Shown here piece by piece: positions 1 to 9,335 of a stretch of DNA of 64,000 nt; positions within the stretch are counted from its first letter, which is position 1; each line of letters opens with the position of its first letter. The position numbers and the translations under genes are program-made. A model generated the notes under the pieces. The model saw only the letters and a list, made by a program, of their open reading frames with translations, ran no database searches and was not told the DNA's origin. Source of the DNA: Ohtaekwangia koreensis (GTDB lineage Bacteria > Bacteroidota > Bacteroidia > Cytophagales > Cyclobacteriaceae); the NCBI RefSeq assembly GCF_900167975.1, contig NZ_FUZU01000002.1, positions 565,501 to 629,500 on the forward strand. The letters run 5' to 3'.

Positions 1-192
1 ATCGAATATAATCATGAAAATAAATACGAGTGATGCACCTATTAAACTGCCGCGATAATTACCTTCCGAATAGTGGCCACTGCGTTCAACAATCACAGGT
101 ACAATTTCACCAGAGATTTTGTCTTCCGCATTTTTCACGGCTTCCTGTATACGTTTCAGGTCGCTATCTGAAAATTTGTGTTTGAGATTCAT
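1..192 (-). CDS. TPM-domain membrane protein, N-terminal fragment (cut by window edge)
   Basis: An open frame on the minus strand starts at an ATG at 192-190 and runs off the window, giving 64 codons with no stop. The N-terminal part reads as an amphipathic helix followed by a KISGEIVPVIVERSG-type segment, which resembles the start of TPM (TPM_phosphatase/YgcG-like) domains. The last visible residues (around 53-64) begin a hydrophobic membrane segment. TPM proteins are usually membrane-anchored, and their biochemical role in this phylum is not settled. The family call rests on a short fragment and the rest of the protein is outside the window. It is divergent from the next gene, with 263 bp between them in which I see no further gene. 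Confidence 0.6.
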   Translation of the reverse strand, partial: MNLKHKFSDSDLKRIQEAVKNAEDKISGEIVPVIVERSGHYSEGNYRGSLIGASLVFIFMIIFD

Positions 193-455
193 AATTCTTT
201 GTTCGTTGAACTTTGGGTAAAGCAATCTGCTTTAATCACAGATTCTTTTATTTCCGTTGGCGTTTAAAAATGTTTTTGCAACACTAAAGGAGTTGGATTA
301 TGCTGGAATAAAGTTACTTACTCGCGTTGTCATAAAAAAACATGATCAAACACAAACAAATTAAAAAACCAATTTATAGCTTTCCGTCCGAAGCAGATTA
401 ACAGGTATCTTCATAAAGCTTTAGTCGGGAATGTTAATTTAATATTTCAAAAATT

Positions 456-1064
456 ATGGAAGAATTCTTTACCGGCACATTGGGCGCTACAGAAAATGTT
501 TTCAGTTTCCTGATTCTTCCGTTGCTGATTTTTTTCGCGCGCATTACGGATGTATCCATCAATACCATCCGTATCATTTATGTTTTAGGAGGCAGAAAAA
601 CAACGGCCACTATACTCGGATTTTTCGAATCGTTTGTGTGGCTGATGGCCATTCGCCAGATTTTCGAACATCTGGATAACTGGATTTGTTATGTTGCTTA
701 TCCCGCAGGTTTTGCCATGGGTATTTTTGTAGGCATGATCATAGAGGAGCGCATCGCGTACGGAAAAGTAATTGTGCGGATCATTACACGAAAAGAGGTT
801 TATCACCTGCTTGCTTTTTTAACATCACAGCAATTCAGATATACTCATGTGGATGCTGAAGGTCCGGACGGACATGAGAATCTTGTGTTTACAGTTTTGG
901 AAAGAGAACATTTGGAAGACTTGTTATTAAAACTGAAAGAAATTTTACCAAGTGCTTTTTATACAGTTGAACGAGTTAATCGTGCCGCAGAAAGTGGAAC
1001 GATTGTTCAGGAGTCAACGCGATGGAGTATAGGCTCGTGGTTAAAAAGTATAAAGAGAGATTAG
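456..1064 (+). CDS. UPF0316/DUF2179 family membrane protein
   Basis: A 202-residue protein with three predicted membrane segments (about residues 17-37, 55-75 and 77-97) and a soluble C-terminal half of about 100 residues. The pattern FFARITDVSINTIR followed by a charged loop and a hydrophobic FxESFVWLMAIRQ segment is typical of UPF0316 proteins. Their C-terminal region is the DUF2179 domain (also found in YitT-type proteins). The function of this family is unknown. The start ATG follows an AT-rich leader. The next gene begins 43 bp downstream in the same direction, so co-transcription is possible. Confidence 0.8.
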   Translation: MEEFFTGTLGATENVFSFLILPLLIFFARITDVSINTIRIIYVLGGRKTTATILGFFESFVWLMAIRQIFEHLDNWICYVAYPAGFAMGIFVGMIIEERIAYGKVIVRIITRKEVYHLLAFLTSQQFRYTHVDAEGPDGHENLVFTVLEREHLEDLLLKLKEILPSAFYTVERVNRAAESGTIVQESTRWSIGSWLKSIKRD

Positions 1065-1107
1065 CGATTTTAAATTTTATTTTCCGTATTACATATTAAA
1101 CAACTCT

Positions 1108-2031
1108 ATGAAAGCATTACGTTTTGTGGTTTTATTTTTTGTAGTCTGCGCCTTTACAAATCCAGCGAAGCTAGTCAAACTTGAATATATCTTTAAAGTA
1201 GGAGACGTGCATGAGTGGGTCCAGGTTTCGAAACAAACGATCACTCAAGATATACCTGGTGCCGGAGAAATGACAATCAAAGTTGCTATAGATGGTGGTA
1301 TGCAGTTGAAGGTTGTTGAACTTACTGGCAAAGGAGCGAAAGTGCAGACTACATATTCGAAAATTAAAATGATCATGAATATGCCTCCGCCTATGGGTGA
1401 TGTTACCATGGACAGCGAAGGAGCAGATGATAATATGCAGAACAAAATGATGAAGAGTATGACTCAGAAACCTTTCTTCATCTATATGAATAAAGAAGGC
1501 ATTATTGAAAAAGTTGAAGGCACCGAGAATTTATACTCTGGCATTTCCGAACTTGGTTTAGAAGCTGCTGCCGCTGCACAGGCAAAGCAATCGCTTCAAC
1601 AAGCGATGAGTGAGCAATCGATCAAGGCAAGTATTGAGATGTCGCTGATGCAGTACTCTCCAGCAAAAGTGAAAACTGGTGACACCTGGAAAAACACTGT
1701 AAGCACGGCATTAAATTTTCCAATGCAAATTAACAACACATGGACCTTTGAAAAACTGGAAGGCACTGTTGCTTCTATCACCAGTGATGGTACCGTTGTA
1801 ACTACAGATAAGGAAAAGACAACAACCATCAACGGAATGCAAGCGAAGGTTGATTTGAACGGCCGACAAATGACAAAAGGTACCGTGGATATAAAAAGTG
1901 GATGGCCTATAAAAATGGAAGTGATCTCAGAGATTAAAGGCAAGATGACTTTATTAGCCGGAGGTATGCTTCCTCAGGATACCGATGTACCCATGGAGAT
2001 TCTAAGTGAGAGTACATTTACAATCAAGTAA
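1108..2031 (+). CDS. DUF6263 family exported protein
   Basis: A 307-residue protein with a short N-terminal hydrophobic stretch (about residues 4-18) that looks like a signal peptide, followed by a soluble, mostly beta-rich region. The body has a Met-rich patch around residues 85-118 and ends in a segment with several Thr/Lys-rich strands. The layout matches the DUF6263 proteins common in Bacteroidota, whose function is unknown. It probably acts in the periplasm or at the outer membrane (inference from the signal peptide). The stop is followed directly by a strong stem-loop terminator shared with the convergent gene. Confidence 0.65.
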   Translation: MKALRFVVLFFVVCAFTNPAKLVKLEYIFKVGDVHEWVQVSKQTITQDIPGAGEMTIKVAIDGGMQLKVVELTGKGAKVQTTYSKIKMIMNMPPPMGDVTMDSEGADDNMQNKMMKSMTQKPFFIYMNKEGIIEKVEGTENLYSGISELGLEAAAAAQAKQSLQQAMSEQSIKASIEMSLMQYSPAKVKTGDTWKNTVSTALNFPMQINNTWTFEKLEGTVASITSDGTVVTTDKEKTTTINGMQAKVDLNGRQMTKGTVDIKSGWPIKMEVISEIKGKMTLLAGGMLPQDTDVPMEILSESTFTIK

Positions 2032-2036
2032 AAAAC

Positions 2037-2070
2037 AAAAAGGATGGAGCACTTAACTCCATCCTTTTTT
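2037..2070. terminator. Bidirectional intrinsic terminator
   Basis: A 13-bp perfect stem (2037-2049 with 2057-2069) has A-rich and T-rich ends on opposite sides. It can therefore stop transcription from both the DUF6263 gene and the convergent GH3 gene, which end on either side of it. Confidence 0.85.
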
Positions 2071-2092
2071 ATGATATAGTTCAAAAAGCTTT

Positions 2093-3616
2093 TTATACCT
2101 CCGCCATCATTCTTAAAATATCTTCTATATACTCGCGTGAGTTAGAAAGACGTGGTACTTTATTTTGTCCGCCAAGTTTACCACGACTTCTCATCCAATT
2201 ATAAAAGGTTCCCTCCTCAACGCTGTGCACAACAGGTTCAATAAGCGCAAGGTTATGCGCACGTTTAGCATCGTAGTCGGAATTAATCTCACGAAGTGTC
2301 TTATCAAGGAGTCTCGTGAATTCTTCCATGCTCGATGGCTTTACTTTAAATTCTACAAGCCATTCATGCCCGCCTTTTTTTCCATGCGCCAGATATATAG
2401 GCCCAGCTGTAAAATTCTCGATGATCGCTCCCGTCAGGTCACACGCTCTGGATATAGCAGTCTCGGCATTTTCAACAATAAGCTCTTCACCAAAAGCATT
2501 GATGTAATGCTTGGTGCGTCCTGAAATTTTTATGCGATAAGGAGCAAGCGAAGTAAATTTGATTGTATCGCCAATGTTATAGCGCCATAAACCTGCATTG
2601 GTAGAAATGACCATTGCATAGTTCGTGTTGAGTTCTACTTCGCTTAAAGGAACAGCGCGTGGATCTTCTTTTTCCAGTTCTGCTATAGGAACGAATTCGT
2701 AGAAAACACCATAATCGAGCATGAGTAATAGCTCTTCCGAATCACGCTGATCTTGTATACCGAAGAAGCCTTCGCTTGCATTATATATTTCCCAATAACG
2801 CATTTTATCCGATGGAATAAGCGCTTTAAAAAGCGCACGATACGGTGCGAAAGAAACGGCTCCGTGAAAAAAAGCTTCCAGGTTCGGCCAAACCTCAAGT
2901 ATATTATTCTTTCCTTCTAGCTCAACAACCTTTTGAATCAAGAGAATTGTCCACGTGGGTACGCCTGCTATATTCGTAACATTATCACGCGCGGTCTCGC
3001 GCGCCATCTTTTCAATCTTCTCTTCCCAATTTCCCATCAACGCGGTTTCGAGACTTGGCGTCCGGATGAATTGCGCCCACTGCGGAAGGTTTTGCATAAT
3101 GACAGCAGAAACATCTCCATAGTACGAACTCGCGCTCGGGTCAAAATCATTGATCTGATGACTTCCTCCAACAGCAAGGCCCTTACCATCAAATAAAGTT
3201 GTATCCGGATAATTGTTGACGTAGAGTGAGATCAGGTCCTTGCCACCTTTGAAGTGACAATCTTCCAAGGCTTCTTGTGATACCGGTATAAATTTACTGC
3301 GTGCATTTGTAGTGCCCGATGATTTTGAAAACCATTTTATTTCCGTTGGCCATAAAATGTTTTGTTCACCGCGCATGAGGCGCTCTATCGAAGGGAAAAG
3401 TTTTTCGTAAGTATGTATAGGTACACGACTGCGAAATTGATCGTATGTTTGAATGCTGCTGAAATCATACTGTATACCAAACTCTGTTGTACGAGCAGTC
3501 TGTATTAATTTCTTGAAAATCTCATCCTGTACCTCATGCGGATATTTCATGAAGAGCTCCATTTGATGGATGCGCTTCTTCATTACCCATGTCAATATAG
3601 AATTGATTAGTCCCAT
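2093..3616 (-). CDS. GH3 family adenylating enzyme homologue
   Basis: A 507-residue soluble protein of the GH3 family (known in plants as acyl-acid-amido synthetases that join hormones such as auxin or jasmonate to amino acids). All three ATP/AMP-binding signatures are visible: SSGTTNARSK at about residues 99-108, YNASE at 278-282 and YNIGD at 346-350. The length is close to that of bacterial GH3 proteins. The acyl substrate and amino-acid acceptor cannot be read from sequence, and a hormone role is not implied here. It is the last gene of a minus-strand run after lptB (82 bp gap) and recJ, which suggests an envelope or metabolite-conjugation role (inference). It ends at a strong terminator. 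Confidence 0.88.
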   Translation of the reverse strand: MGLINSILTWVMKKRIHQMELFMKYPHEVQDEIFKKLIQTARTTEFGIQYDFSSIQTYDQFRSRVPIHTYEKLFPSIERLMRGEQNILWPTEIKWFSKSSGTTNARSKFIPVSQEALEDCHFKGGKDLISLYVNNYPDTTLFDGKGLAVGGSHQINDFDPSASSYYGDVSAVIMQNLPQWAQFIRTPSLETALMGNWEEKIEKMARETARDNVTNIAGVPTWTILLIQKVVELEGKNNILEVWPNLEAFFHGAVSFAPYRALFKALIPSDKMRYWEIYNASEGFFGIQDQRDSEELLLMLDYGVFYEFVPIAELEKEDPRAVPLSEVELNTNYAMVISTNAGLWRYNIGDTIKFTSLAPYRIKISGRTKHYINAFGEELIVENAETAISRACDLTGAIIENFTAGPIYLAHGKKGGHEWLVEFKVKPSSMEEFTRLLDKTLREINSDYDAKRAHNLALIEPVVHSVEEGTFYNWMRSRGKLGGQNKVPRLSNSREYIEDILRMMAEV

Positions 3617-3698
3617 TGCAGTTTACAGCAAAATCAAAAATAAGAAAACTTGCCGATTGAATGGTGGCTTAAAAAGTATCAGCGGAATTAAAAAGTAA

Positions 3699-4478
3699 TT
3701 ATAATCCCTCAGATGGATCACTCCATTGCTCTTCTTTCGGAAGGGTGAGTTTTGACCTTTTCAATTCAAAGTTCTGACCAAGATAAACTTTCCGTACTTG
3801 TGGATCGCTCGCTAGTTCATGTGCTGTTCCTGATTTGAAAAGTTTTCCGTCTACCATCAAGTAAGCGCGATCGGTTATAGATAATGTTTCATCAACATTA
3901 TGATCTGTAATAAGAATACCGATGTTTTTGTTTTTCAGTTTTGCTACAATGGTCTGGATTTCTTCAACAGCGATTGGATCTACACCGGCAAAGGGTTCAT
4001 CCAGTAATACAAACTTCGGATCAACGGCCAGGGCACGCGCAATTTCTGTTCTTCTACGCTCTCCTCCGGAAAGAGACATGCCGTAGTTCTTGCGCACTTT
4101 ATGAAGACTGAATTCTTCTATCAATTCATCAACTTTCTCTTTACGTTGCTGACTTGTAAAATCACGCATTTCCAGAACGGACATGATGTTTTCTTCAACT
4201 GTGAGTTTTCTGAAAACAGAAGCTTCCTGCGCTAAATATCCCAGTCCGATACGGGCACGCTGATACATCGGCAATGGTGTTATCTCACGATCATCAAGAA
4301 AAATCTTTCCTTCATTCGGTTTGATGAGCCCAACAATCATATAGAACGAAGTTGTTTTACCGGCACCGTTAGGTCCCAATAGCCCTACGATTTCACCTTG
4401 AGCCACTTGTACAGACACATCATTCACAACGGTCCGCGTTTTATACTTCTTTATTAAATGTTCGGCACGCAATATCAT
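3699..4478 (-). CDS. lptB: LPS export ABC transporter ATP-binding protein LptB
   Basis: A 259-residue ABC ATPase that powers lipopolysaccharide extraction from the inner membrane together with the LptF/LptG permeases and LptC. Walker A is GPNGAGKT at residues 35-42, the signature LSGGE is at 136-140, and Walker [13 protein letters not shown] is at about 157-168. The LptB-specific pattern around the Q-loop ([18 protein letters not shown]) is present. The C-terminus is about 15-20 residues longer than the E. coli protein. The start lies 3 bp after the recJ stop, so the genes are almost certainly co-transcribed. No lptF, lptG or lptC gene is in the window. Confidence 0.93.
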   Translation of the reverse strand: MILRAEHLIKKYKTRTVVNDVSVQVAQGEIVGLLGPNGAGKTTSFYMIVGLIKPNEGKIFLDDREITPLPMYQRARIGLGYLAQEASVFRKLTVEENIMSVLEMRDFTSQQRKEKVDELIEEFSLHKVRKNYGMSLSGGERRRTEIARALAVDPKFVLLDEPFAGVDPIAVEEIQTIVAKLKNKNIGILITDHNVDETLSITDRAYLMVDGKLFKSGTAHELASDPQVRKVYLGQNFELKRSKLTLPKEEQWSDPSEGL

Positions 4479-4481
4479 GGT

Positions 4482-6182
4482 CTAATGAAATTTAATGTCT
4501 TTGATTCTTAATTGAATAGAGGTTGTTCCGTTGAAAGTATTCTCTTCTACTGTAAATGCCATTTTAAAAACATCACGTTTCGAAAGTCTGTCGTAATGTT
4601 CAATCAGGTCGAATCCTACTGCCTGAAAAACACAATCACTTCCTTCTTGTCCGGCCAGGAAACGCACATGTTTATCTTTAAAGCTAGACAAGGAATTGAA
4701 AACATATATATTGTTCGCCTGAAAAACAGGGCGTTGACTTTCGGGACCAAAAGGAGCCATTTGCTTCAACACATTTAAAAACTTTTGCGAGATCATATTG
4801 AAATCAAGGGGCATGTCAATTTCAATAACCGGAGTCAGCATGTCCTCCGTTATTGTTGACGATACTACTTCTTCAAATCTGCGTTGAAATAATTCAAGGT
4901 TCTGAATGTCGAGTGTTAGGCCTGCGGCATATTTATGACCACCAAATTTTTCCAACAGATCGCTGCATTCAAGTATAGCATTGTAAAGGTCAAAGCCATT
5001 TACGCTTCTTGCCGAGCCCGTAATTTTGTTATTTGATTCTGTCAGTATCACAGTTGGTCTATAATATTTCTCTACACACCGTGCAGCAACTATGCCAATT
5101 ACTCCCTTGTGCCAGGTGTTCTTAAAAAGAACTGTTGATTTTGCTGAACGCAGTGTTGCATCATTCTCAATCATCGCGATTGCTTCTTCAGTTATATCAG
5201 AATCAAACTGCTTACGAAGGTCGTTCTTGATATTTACTTTACCAGCAAGGTCGTTCGCTTCTTCTTCTGTTTTTGCTATCAGCAGATCTACCGCGGCACG
5301 AGCATGTGCTACGCGACCCGCAGCATTAATGCGTGGACCAAGCGTAAAAACAATACCGGAAACATCAAGATCATTTTTTATAGCAGCAATTTCCTTTAGT
5401 GCCTTTAATCCTGGAGAAGGGTCTTCATTCAATTTTTTTAATCCGAAATGCGCAAGCGTTCTGTTTTCACCATTGATCGGTACTATATCTGATGCAATGC
5501 TTACAGCAACAAGGTCGAGGTATGGCGCAAGTTCCTGTTCATCGCGGTAGCGTTTTGCATAAGCCTGAATTAGTTTGAAGCCAATACCACAACCACTAAG
5601 TTCTTTGTACGGATAATTACAGTCGTTTTGCTTTGGATCCAGTACTGCTATAGCGTTTGGTATATTATTGTCGGGCAAGTGGTGATCGCAGACTATAAAA
5701 TCGATGCCTTTATTGTTAGCGACATCGATCAGTTCTGATGATTTGATTCCACAATCCAAGGATATAATTAAAGTATATCCATTTTGTTCAGCCCATTCAA
5801 CTCCTGCCAACGATACCCCATAACCCTCCGCGTAGCGGTCGGGGATATATACTTCACACTTTCCATAAAAATTATGAATGTAACTATATACCAATGAAAC
5901 GGCTGTTGTTCCATCAACATCATAGTCGCCATAGATGAGAATCTTCTCGCCTGAATCAATTGCCTTCTTCATGCGATCCATGGCTTTATCCATGTCCTTC
6001 ATCAGAAATGGATCATGAAGATGATCGAGCGAAGGGCGAAAAAATTTCTTAGCATTTTCAAAATCAGTTATTCCTCGCTGAATAAGAATAGATGCTAAAC
6101 TGTGATTTATGTTAATTGCCTGAGAAAGCTTTTCTATTTCCTCTTGTGAGGGTATCTCTTTTTGAATCCATCTTCTATACAT
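4482..6182 (-). CDS. recJ: Single-stranded-DNA-specific 5'-3' exonuclease RecJ
   Basis: A 566-residue nuclease of the DHH family that degrades single-stranded DNA 5' to 3' in recombination and repair. Catalytic metal-binding motifs are D86-Y-D88-V-D90, D143 (LDCGI) and D166-H167-H168. The DHHA1 region follows (GGHKYAAGLTL), then a C-terminal OB-like part. An upstream in-frame start would add 29 residues overlapping the preceding gene. I chose the internal ATG at 6182 because the conserved RecJ start (MYRRWI...) begins there, 4 bp after the previous stop. The gene is tightly coupled to lptB downstream. Confidence 0.94.
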   Translation of the reverse strand: MYRRWIQKEIPSQEEIEKLSQAININHSLASILIQRGITDFENAKKFFRPSLDHLHDPFLMKDMDKAMDRMKKAIDSGEKILIYGDYDVDGTTAVSLVYSYIHNFYGKCEVYIPDRYAEGYGVSLAGVEWAEQNGYTLIISLDCGIKSSELIDVANNKGIDFIVCDHHLPDNNIPNAIAVLDPKQNDCNYPYKELSGCGIGFKLIQAYAKRYRDEQELAPYLDLVAVSIASDIVPINGENRTLAHFGLKKLNEDPSPGLKALKEIAAIKNDLDVSGIVFTLGPRINAAGRVAHARAAVDLLIAKTEEEANDLAGKVNIKNDLRKQFDSDITEEAIAMIENDATLRSAKSTVLFKNTWHKGVIGIVAARCVEKYYRPTVILTESNNKITGSARSVNGFDLYNAILECSDLLEKFGGHKYAAGLTLDIQNLELFQRRFEEVVSSTITEDMLTPVIEIDMPLDFNMISQKFLNVLKQMAPFGPESQRPVFQANNIYVFNSLSSFKDKHVRFLAGQEGSDCVFQAVGFDLIEHYDRLSKRDVFKMAFTVEENTFNGTTSIQLRIKDIKFH

Positions 6183-6186
6183 CTGC

Positions 6187-6972
6187 TTAGTTTGATTCGA
6201 AATTGATATTGCCTTGAACACCACCAATGCCACTGGCACTATCTGTTCCCGGCAAACCGTCCTTTCCATTTTTTCGTGATGGGCCTAAACCGGCTGGTCC
6301 ATGATATCCGCCTCTTCCTGCGGAGCCTGCTACACCGCCGTAAATTTTAACAACAATTTGTTTTCCTATCAATTCTTTAATCCTTGGATTCTTTGCATTG
6401 TCCAACGTCAACGTTCCACCATTTGCACCGTTTCCGCCTTGGCCGGCATTTCCTCCATTGGCGCCATCGCCACCGGCACAATGAACAGTGCCGGTGCTTC
6501 CTCCTCCGCCATTTCCTCCATCACCACCTTTACCTCCATTTCCTCCACTTAAATCTATAACCAGATTTCCATTCATGGTTATTCTCTCAAGGTACAGAAA
6601 AAGGTTGATGCCCGCTGTCCCATCGAGACCCCTTCCTCCGTTTCTTCCTGGCAAACCAGGGCTACAAGGAATTGTAGGACTCACACCATTTCTTCCGTTT
6701 CTTCCAGGTTTCCCATCTATACCTCTTCCATCAATAATGCAATGATTACCGAAGATCGCCCATTTAACGCGCACGAAGTTTTCGCGCTTCAATTTGTTAA
6801 GCACTAATCGTGATGAGTCCATCATGATTAATGTATCAGCAACCAGGATATCCGATTGACCCAAATCGAATACTTCATTCTTTTTGATAACAAGCTTACC
6901 AACACGAATCTGAGCCAGCACTGTAACGGGCAAAAGTGTTACTAAAATCAAGAGGTATTGTAAACGAGTCAT
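6187..6972 (-). CDS. Exported collagen-like glycine-rich protein
   Basis: A 261-residue protein with a signal peptide (about residues 1-20, ending in VLAQ). A non-repetitive stretch to about residue 80 precedes several blocks of Gly-X-Y-type sequence: GRNGRNG, GLPGRNGGRGLDG, a run of GGNGGKGGDGG triplets, GANGGNAGQGG, and a final GKDGLPGTD. Short hydrophobic beta-type segments separate the blocks. The repeats resemble bacterial collagen-like proteins, although perfect Gly-X-Y phasing is often broken by extra glycines. The function is unknown and surface exposure is inferred. It sits directly upstream of recJ, with a 4-bp gap to the recJ start used here. Confidence 0.7.
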   Translation of the reverse strand: MTRLQYLLILVTLLPVTVLAQIRVGKLVIKKNEVFDLGQSDILVADTLIMMDSSRLVLNKLKRENFVRVKWAIFGNHCIIDGRGIDGKPGRNGRNGVSPTIPCSPGLPGRNGGRGLDGTAGINLFLYLERITMNGNLVIDLSGGNGGKGGDGGNGGGGSTGTVHCAGGDGANGGNAGQGGNGANGGTLTLDNAKNPRIKELIGKQIVVKIYGGVAGSAGRGGYHGPAGLGPSRKNGKDGLPGTDSASGIGGVQGNINFESN

Positions 6973-7044
6973 TCTACAAAAATAAAGCAGGGGTGATCTT
7001 TTGAAAATTATTCGATGCTGTAAATAGATAGACTTGTAATAAAC

Positions 7045-7074
7045 AAAAAAAGCAGTGTTTTACCACTGCTTTTT
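7045..7074 (-). terminator. Intrinsic terminator after the SPOR-domain gene
   Basis: An 11-bp stem (7047-7057 with 7064-7074) has a 6-nt loop. On the minus strand it is followed by a run of T, as expected for the end of the 7097-7735 gene. Confidence 0.75.
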
Positions 7075-7096
7075 ATATCTAAACAGATTTGATTTT

Positions 7097-7735
7097 TTAC
7101 TTTGAACTTTCTGCTGGCTTTTCGTTTACTACGCCTTCCAGAACGTCTTTTATTTCGACACGCTGACCATCCTTGTAGGGAACAATCCAGGCATCTTTCA
7201 CTCCCATCTCGCGCATATATTTTTTGAATGTGTCGGCTTCCCAATAATCACGGAAAATTCCGATTGTTACTTTTTGAGGCTCGCCTTCCTTTACTTCACC
7301 ACCGAAGTTCGGGTTGTTGTCAAAATATTTTGCAAGGTCCTTATTTTTGAAAGCACCGATCTGCACTTTGAAAACTACGCCTTTCGAAAAATCCATAGGA
7401 TTAATCACTGGCGCTTCTTTGAGTTGGGAGAGTTCGGCTTTTGCTGCTGTAAGTTGTCCTCGGCTTTGTGTGAGTTCATCTTCCAGTTGAACAATCTTAG
7501 CATCTTTATCACTGATCTGGCTTTGCATCTGCGTAACCTTTTGATTCAGGGAAGACACCTGGGATTCCGCAGCCTGTTTCTCTTCTGTCATTTGTTTCAG
7601 GCTCTCGGGACTTTTAGAAAATTCTTTGGCTTTTTTCTTCCACTCCTTCTTTTCTTGTTTAGAGAGCTGTGCAAAAACTAGTGAAGATGAAAAAATGAAA
7701 GCCAGACAAAAAAATAAAGTAAGTCTACATTTCAT
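7097..7735 (-). CDS. Exported coiled-coil protein with C-terminal SPOR-like domain
   Basis: A 212-residue protein. Residues 1-22 form a signal peptide (SLVFAQ end). Residues about 24-105 are a charged coiled coil rich in K, E and Q. Residues about 115-195 (KGVVFKVQIGAFKNKDLAKYF ... IGIFRDYWEADTFKKYMREMG) look like a SPOR-type fold, which in other proteins binds denuded peptidoglycan glycan strands. Databases often label such proteins as ezrin/radixin/moesin family because of the coiled coil, which is not functional evidence. A periplasmic cell-wall-linked role is inferred. The gene has its own terminator, and fumC lies 69 bp upstream in the same direction. Confidence 0.7.
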   Translation of the reverse strand: MKCRLTLFFCLAFIFSSSLVFAQLSKQEKKEWKKKAKEFSKSPESLKQMTEEKQAAESQVSSLNQKVTQMQSQISDKDAKIVQLEDELTQSRGQLTAAKAELSQLKEAPVINPMDFSKGVVFKVQIGAFKNKDLAKYFDNNPNFGGEVKEGEPQKVTIGIFRDYWEADTFKKYMREMGVKDAWIVPYKDGQRVEIKDVLEGVVNEKPAESSK

Positions 7736-7804
7736 GGCTTGTTTGTTTAAAACTCATTAAAAGTACAAATAATTTTTTTATGTTTTGAAGGAAGCCTCTA
7801 TTTC

Positions 7805-9199
7805 TCAAAGACTTCCAACCATGTTTTCGGGTCTTACCCATTGGTCGAACTGCTCGGATGTAAGCAAGCCGAGTTCAACAGCAGCTTCGCGAAGCGTCTT
7901 GTTTTCCTTGTGTGCTTTCTTTGCAATCTTCGCTGCGTTCTCATAACCAATGTGCGTATTCAAGGCCGTAACTAACATCAATGAATTTTCAAGATGCTGT
8001 TTTATTACCGGCTCATTCGGTTCTATACCTTCTGCACATTTATCATTGAATGATACGCAAGCATCTCCGATCAGGCGAGCAGATTGAAGGACGTTTGCTG
8101 CAATCACAGGCTTAAACACATTCAATTCAAAATGACCGGTGGAGCCACCTATAGAAACTGCCACATCGTTTCCGATTACTTGTGCGCATACCATCGTTAA
8201 AGCTTCGGGTTGCGTTGGATTCACTTTGCCTGGCATAATAGAAGAACCTGGCTCGTTATCCGGAATAACAATTTCGCCAATGCCACAGCGAGGGCCGGAA
8301 CTCAGCATTCTGATATCATTCGCTATTTTCATTAAAGAAACAGCAGAGCGTTTCAATGCGCCTGATAATTCTACCATCGCATCGTGTGCTGCCAGTGCTT
8401 CGAATTTATTGGGTGCCGTTACGAAAGGAAGGCTTGTTAACTCTGCGATTTTTTTCGCAACAAGTACATCATATCCCTTTGGTGTGTTAAGTCCTGTACC
8501 AACTGCTGTTCCGCCAAGTGCTAATTCACGAACAACCTCGAGTGCATTTTTTACTGCACGCATGCTGTTGTCAATTTGTTGAACGTATCCTGAAAATTCC
8601 TGACCTAATGTTAGTGGTGTAGCATCCATAAAATGTGTGCGACCAGTCTTCACTATATTTTTATAGGCTTCTGATTTTTTTGCAAGTGTATCGCGAAGCT
8701 TCTTCATCCCTGGTAGGGTAATATCAACTACTTGTTTATAAGCAGCGATGTGCATGGCTGTCGGAAATGTGTCATTCGATGATTGAGATTTATTCACATC
8801 ATCATTAGGATGAAGCACTTTTTTGTCGTCTGTTAATTTACCGCCTTGCATAACGTGGGCACGATACGCGATAACTTCATTTACGTTCATGTTACTTTGC
8901 GTGCCTGATCCAGTTTGCCAGATCACCAATGGAAATTCACTATCCAGCTTTCCCGTAAGGATTTCATCACAAACTTTTGCAATCAGATCTTTCTTATCAG
9001 CTGCTAAAACGCCCAATTCATGATTGGCTATAGCGGCAGCTTTTTTAAGATAAGCAAAAGCATAAATGATTTCCTTTGGCATACTGGCTTCCGGACCGAT
9101 CTTAAAGTTGTTGCGGGAACGTTCCGTTTGGGCTCCCCAGTATTTATCAGCGGGAACCTGAACTTCACCCATAGTGTCTTTTTCAATGCGATAGCTCAT
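7805..9199 (-). CDS. fumC: Class II fumarate hydratase
   Basis: A 464-residue enzyme converting fumarate and L-malate in the citric-acid cycle. It has the full length of the class II (iron-independent, homotetrameric) family. The superfamily signature [13 protein letters not shown] lies at about residues 318-330, and the substrate-site segment [14 protein letters not shown] at about 97-110. The start [29 protein letters not shown] is the usual FumC N-terminus. A promoter-like TAnnTTTG box lies 23-30 bp upstream of the ATG. The gene stands alone between the SPOR gene and a divergent lipoprotein gene. Confidence 0.95.
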   Translation of the reverse strand: MSYRIEKDTMGEVQVPADKYWGAQTERSRNNFKIGPEASMPKEIIYAFAYLKKAAAIANHELGVLAADKKDLIAKVCDEILTGKLDSEFPLVIWQTGSGTQSNMNVNEVIAYRAHVMQGGKLTDDKKVLHPNDDVNKSQSSNDTFPTAMHIAAYKQVVDITLPGMKKLRDTLAKKSEAYKNIVKTGRTHFMDATPLTLGQEFSGYVQQIDNSMRAVKNALEVVRELALGGTAVGTGLNTPKGYDVLVAKKIAELTSLPFVTAPNKFEALAAHDAMVELSGALKRSAVSLMKIANDIRMLSSGPRCGIGEIVIPDNEPGSSIMPGKVNPTQPEALTMVCAQVIGNDVAVSIGGSTGHFELNVFKPVIAANVLQSARLIGDACVSFNDKCAEGIEPNEPVIKQHLENSLMLVTALNTHIGYENAAKIAKKAHKENKTLREAAVELGLLTSEQFDQWVRPENMVGSL

Positions 9200-9221
9200 A
9201 GCAGAATTTTTATTTGAGTCG

Positions 9222-9229
9222 CAAAAATA
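9222..9229 (-). promoter_or_regulatory. Bacteroidota-type -7 box upstream of fumC
   Basis: On the minus strand this reads TATTTTTG, an exact match to the phylum's TAnnTTTG element. The corresponding -33 TTTG is not clear at the usual spacing (a TTTC lies about 20 bp upstream), so the call is moderate. Confidence 0.45.
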
Positions 9230-9335
9230 TAGGAAGCTGTCACAAAAGCGAAACTATTGGCTGTTGATCAGGATTCGTTGCGCGGAAGGTGTTGCTTTTA
9301 CTCACCTTTATGTATTATCAAACAATGAAATATTT

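Noticed and set aside
5092-5550. 152-residue plus-strand frame inside recJ
   Set aside because: It lies antisense to recJ, has no recognisable family and reads as a low-complexity shadow of the real gene.
6400-6720. CRISPR or tandem repeat array in the glycine-rich region
   Set aside because: The repetition comes from glycine codons in a collagen-like reading frame. There are no constant repeats with unique spacers.
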